DNA of 40,863 nucleotides from an uncultured Christensenellaceae bacterium (GCA_910587795.1 CAJUNH010000013.1:1-40863); one strand, 5' to 3'. Shown: positions 32,358-40,453, counted from the first letter of the stretch. The notes: generated by a model from the letters alone, not told the origin. Program-made: numbers and translations.

Positions 32358-33350
32358 TTGAAAAAAGTTACGATTGCACTACTTATAATAGCGCTACTTG
32401 CAACTTTGTGTTTTGCGTGCCTTGCCGCATGCAACAAAACGGACGGCAACGTAATACGTCTAAGCGAAGTTACGCACAGTCTGTTTTACACCCCGCAATA
32501 CTTAGCGTTAAGCCTGGGATATTTTGAAGAAGAAGGCTTAAAAGTGGAAGTTACCAACGGCAGCGGAGCCGATAACGTTATGACCGCCCTGCTTACCGAC
32601 GAGGCGGACATAGGCTTGATGGGCTGCGAGGCGAACATCTACGTATACTTACAAGGCAAAAAAGACTACCCCCGCGTTATCGGGCAGCTTACAAAACGCG
32701 ACGGCAGTTTTTTAGTGGCAAGAACATCTATGCCTAACTTCGATTACAGCGGAATAGATAACCAAACGGTACTTATGGGGCGCAAAGGCGGTATGCCCGC
32801 AATGATACTTCAATACGTGCTTAACAACAAAGGTTACGAAAACGGCAAAAACATCACAATGGACTATTCCATTCAGTTCGGCGCGTTGGGACCTGCCTTT
32901 ACCGGCGGTACGGGCGACCTTGTGCCTTTGTTCGAGCCTGCCGCAAGCCAACTTGTGCAAGAAGGCAAAGGCTATATCGTGTCCTCGATAGGCTTAGACA
33001 GCGGCGAAATCCCCTACACCTGCTACACCGCGACGGACAAATATCTTAAAGAACACGGCGACAACGTAACTAAATTTCTTAAAGCCGTGTGGCGCGGCAC
33101 AGAGTACGTACTGAGCCACAGCGCAGAAGAATGCGCGCGTATCGTAGAGCCGCACTTTGCAGGAACGTCTATCGAACTGCTGACAAAGGCTATACAAAAC
33201 TATAAGGAATGCGACGTATGGACGACGACTCCCGTAACGGATAAGGCGGCGTTTGAACGCATACAGGATATTATGGAAAATGCCGGCGAGCTTTCCAAAC
33301 GCGTAGACTACGACGACATTGTAGACAACAGCGCGGCAAAACGCGTGTAA
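32358..33350 (+). CDS. ABC importer substrate-binding lipoprotein (SsuA/THI5-like)
   Basis: 330 residues. The start is TTG 32358, 7 bases after GGAGGA. The N-terminus is a lipoprotein signal (KKVTIALLIIALLATLCF) with lipobox LAAC and acylated Cys25. The mature part has the NMT1/SsuA-type fold: FYTPQYLALSLGYFEEEGLKVEV, then the GADNVMTALLTDEADIGLMG pocket strand and later CYTATDKYLKEHGDNVTKFLKAVWRG. Relatives bind thiamine precursors, sulfonates, taurine or nitrate. No TPP riboswitch or biosynthetic neighbour gives the substrate. It is the first gene of a three-gene importer with the ATPase and permease that follow. Confidence 0.9.
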   Translation: MKKVTIALLIIALLATLCFACLAACNKTDGNVIRLSEVTHSLFYTPQYLALSLGYFEEEGLKVEVTNGSGADNVMTALLTDEADIGLMGCEANIYVYLQGKKDYPRVIGQLTKRDGSFLVARTSMPNFDYSGIDNQTVLMGRKGGMPAMILQYVLNNKGYENGKNITMDYSIQFGALGPAFTGGTGDLVPLFEPAASQLVQEGKGYIVSSIGLDSGEIPYTCYTATDKYLKEHGDNVTKFLKAVWRGTEYVLSHSAEECARIVEPHFAGTSIELLTKAIQNYKECDVWTTTPVTDKAAFERIQDIMENAGELSKRVDYDDIVDNSAAKRV

Positions 33351-33414
33351 CGGCAGACTAACGGATAACGCCGAGAATTCGGTTTAATTACGTAAATAAA
33401 AGGTAACAGCGGTA

Positions 33415-34347
33415 ATGGAAGTATTAAAGTTTGACAACGTAAACAAAATTTTTTACACAAAACAGCACGCCACCGTTGCCGTATCAAATTTGTCTTTTGT
33501 CGTAAACGAAGGCGAGTTTGTTGCGCTTATCGGTCCGTCGGGCTGCGGAAAGACAACGATACTGTCCCTTGTGTGCGGACTTATCGAGCCTACAAGCGGA
33601 AGTATCATACGCGGCACAACGCAGCCCAAACTTCAAACGACGCAGCAAGATCAAGTACAAATTTCCGATAACGGCAAAACAACAGTCAGCGCCGACGCAT
33701 GCAAACGCAAAACGCCGCTAAAAGACAGCGTAAAACGTTTAAAAAAAGGATTTACGCAATTTACAAACAAGTTAAGCAAAAAAGGCTTAAACGACGGCGA
33801 AAACGGAGCCGCACACGCAAGCGTCGGGTATATGCTGCAGCGGGATCAATTATTCGAGTGGCGCACAATCGAAAAAAACATTACTTTGGGGCTGGAAGTA
33901 CAGCACAAAATGACCGAAGAAAACGTCGAACGGGCGCGCGAACTGCTTAAAAAATACGGATTATGGGAGTTTAGAAACCACTACCCTCAGCAGCTTTCGG
34001 GCGGTATGCGGCAAAGAGCCGCGCTGATACGCACTATCGCAGCCAACCCCGATTTACTTTTGCTTGACGAACCGTTTTCCGCGCTGGATTTTCAAACTCG
34101 GTTGGACGTATGCGACGATGTTTACGATATTATCAAAAAAGAGCACAAAACCGCCCTGCTGGTTACCCACGACATAAGCGAGGCCATTGCGCTTGCCGAC
34201 AAGGTGATTGTGCTTACCGCACGCCCCGCCACGGTAAAGGAAGTACACTACACCAACCTTGCCGACATCGAAACGCCCTTAAAGCGCCGTCAAAGTCCTG
34301 ATTTTAGCGCGCAGTTTGAAAAGTTACACAACTTACTACACGGCTAA
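33415..34347 (+). CDS. ABC importer ATPase with an internal insertion
   Basis: 310 residues; the TauB/SsuB type is usually near 250. Walker A is GPSGCGKTT (40-48), the Q-loop is GYMLQRDQLFEW (near 138-149), the signature LSGGMRQRAAL, Walker B LLLLDEPFSALD, and the H-loop VTHD. Between the strand after Walker A (SGSIIRG, about 61-67) and the Q-loop are about 70 residues where relatives have about 15. The extra 55-60 residues are polar and basic (PKLQTTQQDQ..., then KRLKKGFTQFTNKLSKKG). The catalytic parts are intact, so it should be active. It lies 64 bases after the lipoprotein gene and 13 before the permease. Confidence 0.92.
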   Translation: MEVLKFDNVNKIFYTKQHATVAVSNLSFVVNEGEFVALIGPSGCGKTTILSLVCGLIEPTSGSIIRGTTQPKLQTTQQDQVQISDNGKTTVSADACKRKTPLKDSVKRLKKGFTQFTNKLSKKGLNDGENGAAHASVGYMLQRDQLFEWRTIEKNITLGLEVQHKMTEENVERARELLKKYGLWEFRNHYPQQLSGGMRQRAALIRTIAANPDLLLLDEPFSALDFQTRLDVCDDVYDIIKKEHKTALLVTHDISEAIALADKVIVLTARPATVKEVHYTNLADIETPLKRRQSPDFSAQFEKLHNLLHG

Positions 34348-34360
34348 AGGAGAATATACG

Positions 34361-35173
34361 ATGCCGAAGAAAAACAATAATTTTACGCGGGAACACCTGC
34401 TGTTTTTGCGCAAACAACGCGTCCGCGGCGTGCTTATACACGCAGCGCAAGTGGGAATTCTCGTACTGTTTTTGTGTCTGTGGGAGCTTGCCGCCGCCCT
34501 CAACTGGATAGATCCGTTTATTATGAGCAGTCCGTCGCGGGTATGGAAAACGCTTATAGAATTGTCTGCTGGCGGCACGCTGTGGTATCACGCTTGGGTT
34601 TCCACATACGAAACTTTGGCTGGGTTTGCAATCGGCACTGCCATAGGCTACGTTATAGCCGTTGCATTATGGTGGAACGAAGCGTTACAGCGGATATTCG
34701 AACCGTACTTGGTAATACTGAACAGTTTGCCGAAAATTGCGCTTGGACCTATCATAATAATTTGGGCGGGTACGGGCAAAGCTTCGATAATTACAATGGC
34801 GGTGCTGATATCGGTTGTAATTACCACTATTACAATATTAAACGGATTTGTAAGCACCGACGCCGACAAGCTGCTGCTTATGCGCTCGATGAAAGCCAAC
34901 CGATTGCAGATTTTTTACAAATTAGTTGCTCCCGCCAACGTACCTACGCTTATGGCGTGTCTTAAAATAAACGTGGGTATGAGCTGGATAGGCGCAATTA
35001 TGGGCGAATATCTTACCTCTAAAGAAGGCTTGGGATATTTGCTTGTGTACGGAAGCCAGGTATTCAGGCTTGACGTTGTGATGACTTGCACTATTGTTTT
35101 GTGCGCCCTTGCCGGTTTGATGTACGGCGCGGTTGCGCTGCTGGAAAGGATTGTAAACAAGGCTTACAAATAA
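34361..35173 (+). CDS. ABC importer permease (SsuC/ThiX-like)
   Basis: 270 residues of the binding-protein-dependent permease family with about six membrane helices. The EAA-loop (ATPase contact) is in AlaDKLLLMRSMKANRLQIFYKLVAPANVPTL, and the helix LPKIALGPIIIIWAG is characteristic of the TauC/SsuC/ThiX group. ATG 34361 follows AAAGGAGA; in-frame codons further upstream belong to the end of the ATPase gene region and lack a ribosome site. Together with the two preceding genes it forms a complete importer. The substrate is unknown. Confidence 0.92.
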   Translation: MPKKNNNFTREHLLFLRKQRVRGVLIHAAQVGILVLFLCLWELAAALNWIDPFIMSSPSRVWKTLIELSAGGTLWYHAWVSTYETLAGFAIGTAIGYVIAVALWWNEALQRIFEPYLVILNSLPKIALGPIIIIWAGTGKASIITMAVLISVVITTITILNGFVSTDADKLLLMRSMKANRLQIFYKLVAPANVPTLMACLKINVGMSWIGAIMGEYLTSKEGLGYLLVYGSQVFRLDVVMTCTIVLCALAGLMYGAVALLERIVNKAYK

Positions 35174-35215
35174 TTGCAAGGCATTACAAGTTAGGTATTA
35201 CGCATATAATTTTAT

Positions 35216-36181
35216 ATGGGTAAGTTTACGGATTTTATAAGTGACGTTGCAGTCACATCCGGGTGCGCCGTTGGCGTTGGGCTTATTTCCGGCAAAGAAA
35301 CCGAAACTTTTGCGGGAAGTATGCTCAACACAATGGCGTTTGCCGTTGTATATTGCGCAATAAGCGTTATAATTAGAGAGTTTTGCCGAAAGAATGCCTG
35401 CATAACGCCTGCGGATATGTCTGCCGCCTGTTTAAAAAAACCGACGGCGTTTAACTATGCTTTATCGGTGTGCAGTTTTGTATGCATAGTAACGATGCTT
35501 GCCGGTGTGGAACAGTGTCTCGGCGAGATTTTTTATATATCCAAACTGCCGATATACGCAGTTACGGTCGCAGCCGTTGCCGCCGCCGTTATGTCAAAAG
35601 GCATGCGCGCGTTAAAAATCGCCAACGTTGCGTCCATAGCATTAACGGCGGTTCTTTTTGTTTTTATTACGTTACAAGGCGGCGGCGGAAAACCTATAAC
35701 AACCGTACCCGCGCCCTATATGCCCGTTGCCTACGCGCTGTTTACGGTAACTATGTCGCTATGCGTACTGTGTCCGTTGGGTGCGGCGGGCTCGCGCAGA
35801 CAAAACATATACGGCTCAGTTGCTGCCGCGTTAATTATAGCCGTTTTACTGGCGGTAACAACTGCGCTGGGAGATTTTTCCGCACCGCTGCCTACGCTGG
35901 GCGGAATAACGTCTTACGCACTGCTTGCCTTTGCCGTATTTGTAATTGCTTTATCTGCAATGTGCGGAATGGCGGCTTGCGCTCGTCCCATAGTAGACGA
36001 ATTATACGCCGTTATACCCGATAAAACCCTGTGCGCAATATGCGTATTCGGTCTGGCGGCGGCTTTTTCGGTATTCGGGTTCGACTTTGCCGTAAAATTC
36101 GGCTACATAGCGGTAGCCTGCGTAGGCTTAATAGCAACTGTTATGTGCACAATAAAACTTGTAATAAAAAAAGTCGAATAA
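35216..36181 (+). CDS. YkvI-like membrane transporter
   Basis: 321 residues with about nine or ten membrane helices. The first helix break GCAVGVGLISGKETETF resembles the GAGFASGQE motif of the YkvI group in the APC transporter superfamily, where the broken helix binds substrate. Later helices are rich in Ala and Val. The substrate is unknown. There is no convincing ribosome site before ATG 35216, which follows the importer permease by 42 bases. It could be read through from that operon, though a functional link is unproven. The stop lies inside a terminator-like hairpin. Confidence 0.72.
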   Translation: MGKFTDFISDVAVTSGCAVGVGLISGKETETFAGSMLNTMAFAVVYCAISVIIREFCRKNACITPADMSAACLKKPTAFNYALSVCSFVCIVTMLAGVEQCLGEIFYISKLPIYAVTVAAVAAAVMSKGMRALKIANVASIALTAVLFVFITLQGGGGKPITTVPAPYMPVAYALFTVTMSLCVLCPLGAAGSRRQNIYGSVAAALIIAVLLAVTTALGDFSAPLPTLGGITSYALLAFAVFVIALSAMCGMAACARPIVDELYAVIPDKTLCAICVFGLAAAFSVFGFDFAVKFGYIAVACVGLIATVMCTIKLVIKKVE

Positions 36182-36220
36182 GCATATGCGTCAGCTACGC
36201 AGATTGCCTATTCGGCTTTT
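36169..36220 (+). terminator. Probable terminator after the YkvI-like gene
   Basis: AAAAGTCGAATA (36169-36180) pairs with TATTCGGCTTTT (36209-36220; one G-T pair). The loop contains its own small GCGT/ACGC hairpin. The T run is short. Confidence 0.5.
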
Positions 36221-36329
36221 GTATAATTAAGATTAACAGAGCTTGTTTGAAATTTTGATTGTATAGAATAAAACAACCGGCTTTTTATCAAAACTTACAT
36301 CGTTTTTTACGGTATAATTTAAAGAACGA

Positions 36330-37199
36330 TTATTTATTAAACAATTTATCTATATCCTGCCGATTATAAACGTATTTTTTTCCGCAGAAGTGACAGCAAA
36401 CCTCTATTTGTCCCTGTTCGTCAACTATCGTCTGCGCCTCGGTATATCCCAAACTTTTTACAATGCGGTTTATTTTACGTTTACCGCAGTTGCATTTATA
36501 GCTTACCTGCTGAGTTTCGGTAAAAACGGGGTTAAATTCGCCGAAAAATCTTTTGATTACTTCCTCGGCGGTGCTGCCGTCAAACTGATAGCTCATTTCG
36601 TCCATAGCGTACATTACCGTTTCTATGCGGAAAAGCAGCTCCTCGGGGCAGTTTGGCATAACCTGAACAAACACTCCGCCCGCCGACTTGCACTTTTGCG
36701 CGTTGGTAAGCCCTACTCCCAACGTTACGCCGCAGGGCTGCTGTTCGCTTACGGCATAGTAATAAGCAAAATCGCCGGCTATTTCGCCGCTGATAAGCTT
36801 TGACGTGCCTACGTACGGCTGTTTTAAGCCGATATCTTTAATTACCGTTATAGCGCCGTTTTTTCCTACCGCCGCTCCTACGTCCAAAGTGCCGTCCGCT
36901 TTAAAAACGCTTTCCGCATTCGGATTGAATACGTCTCCTTTAACGTGCCCCAGCGCATCGGCGCATACGGTAATTTTGCCGAGCGGTCCGCCGCCGTCGA
37001 TCGTAGCGGTTAAATAGTCCTGCCTGTTTTTAAGCTCCTTACCCATAAGCGCAGCCATCGTTAGAGCGCGCCCCATGGCAACGGCGGCAACGGGCGAAAG
37101 GTTATGGACGGACACGGCTTTATTTACGATAGACTTACTTTCGATTGCCGATACGATAACCGCGTTGTCTATTATCGCCTTAACTAATGTGGAAGCCAT
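36330..37199 (-). CDS. hslO: Redox-regulated chaperone Hsp33
   Basis: A 289-residue holdase chaperone switched on by oxidation. The N-terminal domain has the family pattern SPVAAVAMGRALTMAALMGKELK and DGGGPLGKITVCAD. The C-terminal zinc switch has CNC (in YKCNCGKRK) and CHFC (in CCHFCGKKY), the four Cys ligands, plus one adjacent extra Cys. Zinc loss on disulfide formation unfolds this region and exposes the client site. The start ATG overlaps the stop of the preceding membrane-protein gene (TAATG), so the two are translationally coupled. Confidence 0.96.
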   Translation of the reverse strand: MASTLVKAIIDNAVIVSAIESKSIVNKAVSVHNLSPVAAVAMGRALTMAALMGKELKNRQDYLTATIDGGGPLGKITVCADALGHVKGDVFNPNAESVFKADGTLDVGAAVGKNGAITVIKDIGLKQPYVGTSKLISGEIAGDFAYYYAVSEQQPCGVTLGVGLTNAQKCKSAGGVFVQVMPNCPEELLFRIETVMYAMDEMSYQFDGSTAEEVIKRFFGEFNPVFTETQQVSYKCNCGKRKINRIVKSLGYTEAQTIVDEQGQIEVCCHFCGKKYVYNRQDIDKLFNK

Positions 37200-38428
37200 T
37201 ATTTTTTGCCTTTTTTACTTTCGTCTGTACTTTGTACTTCTTTAATGCTTTCGTCCGCGGCGCTTAATTCCGTACCGTCAACAGACAAAGCGTTTTCGTC
37301 TTTAATATCGGCGTTTTTAACCTCTTCGATATCCGCAATTTCGGCAATTTCGTCGGTAGCGTAAATATCCCCGTCCTCAAACGAATCGTCCGCACTGCTT
37401 TGCGGAACGGTTTGATCTTCCGTTACGGAAACGCCGTCGTCCTTACGGCTGCGCTTATTACGCTTGCCCTTGCGCTCCTGCTCGGCAGCGGACTGTTCGT
37501 ACGTATTTGCCTGAGGAAGCTCCGCTTTGAGGTGCTGATTCTTTTTCTTTTTTACTTCCACGGGATGGAACAGCGCAAAAGTTTTCATCATATGCGTCTG
37601 CCATACAAGGGGGAAGTACATTCCGCCGAACATAAGCATAAACACCAAAAAGAAGGTCATCAGCTGCGAACTGGAAAATATAAAGTATAAAGCAAGGGGA
37701 ACTAGAGCCAACAATAAATGGATAATGTTGGGGAAAATATTTAGCCACATCAAACGCCAGGCGTCGTCCAAATTTTCGTATACGGATTGTTTATACGTTA
37801 CCGCAACAGAGCAAAGTATCATTAGATACATTACTGCAAACATAATTACGAGACACATCAACACAAGCAATATTATGGACAGCCACAGCGGCATAACGGT
37901 TATTGCCCACACGTAAAACTGGTATGCGCCGAATACTGCAAACGCCGTAAATACGGTTGTTACAAGACCGTACAGCACGCTTGCTTTTATGCCTTTGCCC
38001 AAGCTTTTAAATACGCCGACAGTCGACAGCTTGCCCGTCCAAAACGCATCGCGTATTACGGCAAAGCCGCCGCTGAACATAAGCGAACAAAATAGAGAAG
38101 CTCCAACGGCTATAAGCCCAGTATACAAATTATTTGTATACACTTGTTTTGCGTAAAAATCGCCGAAACCTTCCCACGAACCGGTAGAAAAACCGAATCC
38201 GTTAAGTACGGGCAGCATTTGGTACGTTTGCGAATTGCGTATCGAACCCCACACTATCGCCCCGAATATAGGCGCCATAAAAAGCAGCATAAGCAAGCTG
38301 AACCCAAACAGGCGCATAATATTTTCGCGGTAGAGTACTTTAAAAAAGCCCCAAGTGTTAAGACGGTTAAGACGTTTTGTAACGTGCTCGTTACGCTCGT
38401 TGTTAAGTCTGATTTTGCTGTAATCCAT
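37199..38428 (-). CDS. Multi-pass membrane protein with charged C-terminal tail, unknown
   Basis: 409 residues. A basic cytoplasmic N-terminus (about 40 residues) is followed by about six membrane helices to residue 285, ending near MYFPLVWQTHMMKTFALFHPVEVKKKKN. Then comes a hydrophilic tail of about 115 residues, first basic (ERKGKRNKRSRKDDG) and then strongly acidic. The helix pattern faintly recalls DUF624/YesL-type proteins, but I cannot confirm it. The ribosome site is AAAGGGA. It is cotranscribed with hslO by a one-base stop-start overlap and has a strong promoter about 190 bases upstream. A link to redox stress is only suggested by this coupling. Confidence 0.8.
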   Translation of the reverse strand: MDYSKIRLNNERNEHVTKRLNRLNTWGFFKVLYRENIMRLFGFSLLMLLFMAPIFGAIVWGSIRNSQTYQMLPVLNGFGFSTGSWEGFGDFYAKQVYTNNLYTGLIAVGASLFCSLMFSGGFAVIRDAFWTGKLSTVGVFKSLGKGIKASVLYGLVTTVFTAFAVFGAYQFYVWAITVMPLWLSIILLVLMCLVIMFAVMYLMILCSVAVTYKQSVYENLDDAWRLMWLNIFPNIIHLLLALVPLALYFIFSSSQLMTFFLVFMLMFGGMYFPLVWQTHMMKTFALFHPVEVKKKKNQHLKAELPQANTYEQSAAEQERKGKRNKRSRKDDGVSVTEDQTVPQSSADDSFEDGDIYATDEIAEIADIEEVKNADIKDENALSVDGTELSAADESIKEVQSTDESKKGKK

Positions 38429-38520
38429 ATGTTAAATCCCTTTTTGCATAGCCCTGCTTTGCCCGAACGTTTTAACGGAACAAACCCTACGGCTATAAAA
38501 TTTTGTTTCATTAATTAATA

Positions 38521-38620
38521 ATATCCGGTACGCGAATAAATTTACTGAAAAACAATAACTTTTAAGCGCGGTACGACGTAATTAAAACCGAGTAATCAGC
38601 TAAGACTAATTAATTATTTA
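38521..38620 (+). repeat. Dispersed intergenic hairpin repeat, copy 7
   Basis: Arms near 38521-38534 (ATATCCGGTACGCG) and 38567-38579 (CGCGGTACGACGT) pair with bulges. The tail TAATTAAAACCGAGTAATC follows. The inner stem is CGCG here, against CAC or AAA in other copies. It falls in the 5' leader of the membrane-protein/hslO transcript, antisense to the repeat orientation. Confidence 0.55.
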
Positions 38621-38623
38621 ATT

Positions 38624-38652
38624 ATTATATCAATAAAACGAGTTTTTTTCAA
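38624..38652 (-). promoter_or_regulatory. Promoter of the membrane protein-hslO operon
   Basis: TTGAAA (38652-38647), a 17-base spacer and TATAAT (38629-38624) on the minus strand. Confidence 0.75.
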
Positions 38653-38832
38653 CCTTATTTCGCACTATTTACTGTTAGTTTGTCAAGCGTTTTTTAATAT
38701 TTTTTATTATTTTTTATTACATCGTATTATTATTGACCGCATTTGCAAAGGTCAAGCAAGATGTTTGCCCGCTTGATACGTATATTATAAGCAATTTACG
38801 GCGCAAAAGTCAAGTAAACGGCGTGACAAAGC

Positions 38833-38856
38833 ACCGTACCCCGTACGGGGTACGGT
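38833..38856. repeat. Perfect 24-bp palindrome beside the transposase gene
   Basis: ACCGTACCCCGT (38833-38844) is followed directly by its exact reverse complement (38845-38856). It lies 26 bases beyond the transposase stop. It could be a transposon end signal, a protein-binding site or a hairpin ending the transcript; there is no T run. Confidence 0.8.
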
Positions 38857-38882
38857 TGACCCGCCGCCCGTGCCGCGTCCGC

Positions 38883-39890
38883 TTATGCGGCGCGTCCTTT
38901 TATAAACCTAACTTTGCCGCCGATGTCGCCCGCCTTCAGCATTTCCAAAAGTTCGGCACGTTTTTGTATCGGCGTTTGCCAACGTCTTTTGCCGTATCGG
39001 TCACGCAATGACGAGTGCGGGCGGTTGTTGTACCGATTGCACCAATCGCACATTTTGTCTTTTAATTCGTCAAACGTTGTAAATGTCAATGTGCGGTAAA
39101 AACCCTCGTTGTCGGAGCGGTGCGACCGTTCGACCTTTCCGTTGTGTCGTGGCGTGTATGCCCGTATAAGTTGATGTTTGATACCGAGTTTGTTTAACAA
39201 CTTGTCGACGATGTGCACTTTGCCTTCGCCTGTGCCGCGCGGGTTTGTAAACTCGGTGCCGTTGTCGGTTTGTATGATTTGCGGCACATACCCGAAGTAC
39301 ACAATCGCACGCTTGATAAAGTCGACGGTCGAGTAACCGCTATGCTCTTTGTATGGGTACAAAAACCGCTCCCGCGTCGCCTCGTCAATCATTGTATATT
39401 GATAACACCACTCGTCGGGGTATTCCCCTTTGTTGCATTGACGCGGCACAAACTTTACATCAAGTTGCATTTTGACACCAAACATCAACGGCGTGTCATA
39501 CGGCTTTGCGATGTACTTTTCGTGTTGTTCGGTCGGGCGTAACCCGTTTTTTACAACAAACCGATAAAACCCAAAATATGTGCGCGAGTACCCGTACCGC
39601 GTCCGTAATTCACCCAACGCCTCCGCATAACTTATGTCGGGGCGTTCGGTCAATAATTCGACGATGTGCGCCCGCTCGTCGTCCGTGTGCGACATCGGGT
39701 GCGGCGTGTGCGGGCGGCTTGATTTGTTTTGCAAACTGTCAAGCGTGCCGTCATATTGCCGCCGCCACCGATACAATGATTGTATTGTGCATTTGAATTT
39801 GTACGCGACAAGGTCAATGTCTTGTTTGTCGTCAAGCCACGCCGCAAGTGCTTTTTTCTTTTCGCGTGCGCTGTATTTTTTACCCTTCAT
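38883..39890 (-). CDS. DDE (rve) transposase, IS481/IS3-like
   Basis: 335 residues. The N-terminus is a helix-turn-helix (KKKALAAWLDDKQDIDLVAYKFKCTIQSLYRWRRQY). A second HTH-like region follows, then the integrase core with the three acidic residues in MQLDVKFV, IIQTDNGTEF and PRHNGKVERSHRSDNEGFY, and the usual TFDELKDKMCDWCNRYNNRPHSSL tail. It appears intact and in one frame. The ribosome site is GGAGG. Base and codon use differ from the chromosome genes to the left. Clear terminal inverted repeats were not found, so the element borders are unknown. Confidence 0.9.
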   Translation of the reverse strand: MKGKKYSAREKKKALAAWLDDKQDIDLVAYKFKCTIQSLYRWRRQYDGTLDSLQNKSSRPHTPHPMSHTDDERAHIVELLTERPDISYAEALGELRTRYGYSRTYFGFYRFVVKNGLRPTEQHEKYIAKPYDTPLMFGVKMQLDVKFVPRQCNKGEYPDEWCYQYTMIDEATRERFLYPYKEHSGYSTVDFIKRAIVYFGYVPQIIQTDNGTEFTNPRGTGEGKVHIVDKLLNKLGIKHQLIRAYTPRHNGKVERSHRSDNEGFYRTLTFTTFDELKDKMCDWCNRYNNRPHSSLRDRYGKRRWQTPIQKRAELLEMLKAGDIGGKVRFIKGRAA

Positions 39891-39918
39891 ATTTTGCCTC
39901 CGTATTTCCTGTTATAGC

Positions 39919-39952
39919 AAAAGCGGGCGACCCGAAAGGGCGACCCGCTTTT
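39919..39952 (-). terminator. Hairpin between the small genes and the transposase
   Basis: AAAAGCGGG pairs with CCCGCTTTT (39919-39927 and 39944-39952). Inside, CCC-GAAA-GGG forms a second stem after a symmetric CGA/CGA internal loop. It lies 5 bases after the stop of the ribbon-helix-helix-like gene and ahead of the transposase ribosome site; T follows only weakly. Confidence 0.65.
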
Positions 39953-39957
39953 GTCCT

Positions 39958-40146
39958 TTACTGCTCTTTGAATTTTGACACCGCCCACCGTATAAAGTCG
40001 GCGCGGCTCATACCGCTTTGTTTAATGATTGCGTCAATTTCGGCGATTTCGGCGGGCTTAAATGACGTACCCCATTTTTGCAATTCGCCTTTGTGTGCGT
40101 CCCGATACTTTTTATCGGCGGCGCGCTGTGCCGCACTTCTTGCCAT
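39958..40146 (-). CDS. Small ribbon-helix-helix-like protein
   Basis: 62 residues. A basic N-terminus (ARSAAQRAADKKYRD) precedes a segment GTSFKPAEIAEIDAIIKQSGMSRADFIRWAV that fits an Arc/CopG-type fold: a short beta strand, one helix, the S-(R)-A-D-F-I turn and the second helix. Such proteins bind operators as dimers and are common on plasmids and conjugative elements. AGGGGG precedes the ATG. It is the last of three small genes read leftwards; the inverted repeat in their shared promoter is a candidate target. Confidence 0.75.
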   Translation of the reverse strand: MARSAAQRAADKKYRDAHKGELQKWGTSFKPAEIAEIDAIIKQSGMSRADFIRWAVSKFKEQ

Positions 40147-40159
40147 ATCTTATACCCCC

Positions 40160-40327
40160 TTAAAACAAATTGCTTTCGGCAATATACTTTTTTAATGCGT
40201 CGAACGTCGGGCAATCTGCTTTCGGCACGTTATAAGACGCGGTCACGCGCCCCGCACTTGTCGATACCGTCCACGACGCTTTATTCTCTTTTGCCGTGTA
40301 AATCTTGCCATTTTTTTCGATTTTCAT
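40160..40327 (-). CDS. Small protein of 55 residues, unknown
   Basis: Starts at ATG 40327 after GGAGGT at ideal spacing and ends 13 bases before the ribbon-helix-helix-like gene. The sequence begins MKIEKNGKIYTAKENKASWT and continues TSAGRVTASYNVPKADCPTF, then a short helix ending AESNLF. It looks like a small beta-rich domain with one C-terminal helix. No family recognised. The strong ribosome site and tight gene order make it likely real. Confidence 0.7.
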   Translation of the reverse strand: MKIEKNGKIYTAKENKASWTVSTSAGRVTASYNVPKADCPTFDALKKYIAESNLF

Positions 40328-40358
40328 ATAATACCTCCGATTTTTAGATTGTCGCGGG

Positions 40359-40388
40359 TTGACAACCCGCCGCCCGATGTGTTACAAT
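40359..40388 (+). promoter_or_regulatory. Plus-strand promoter facing the small genes
   Basis: TTGACA (40359-40364), an 18-base spacer and TACAAT (40383-40388). It points right, into the 3' end of the 44-residue gene on the opposite strand, with no plus-strand gene following. It overlaps the sequence repeated at 38854. Confidence 0.55.
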
Positions 40389-40394
40389 AGGTCT

Positions 40395-40453
40395 TACGAA
40401 GGGACGGTTGCGCCCGTCCCCTCTGCCTATCGACGATTTTATTTATCGTCTTT
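40395..40453 (+). ncRNA. Possible short antisense RNA
   Basis: Downstream of the plus-strand promoter come GGGACGG/CCGTCCC (40401-40407 and 40414-40420, 6-base loop) and GACGAT/ATCGTC (40432-40437 and 40445-40450) followed by TTT. Two hairpins directly after a promoter, overlapping the stop of the 44-residue gene on the other strand, fit a small antisense RNA. The first hairpin could equally be the minus-strand gene's terminator. Confidence 0.3.

Noticed and set aside
38701..38735. Reverse-oriented copy of the dispersed repeat
   Set aside because: The minus strand reads ATACGATGTAATAAAAA like a right arm and tail, but no matching left arm is seen; kept out of the copy count.
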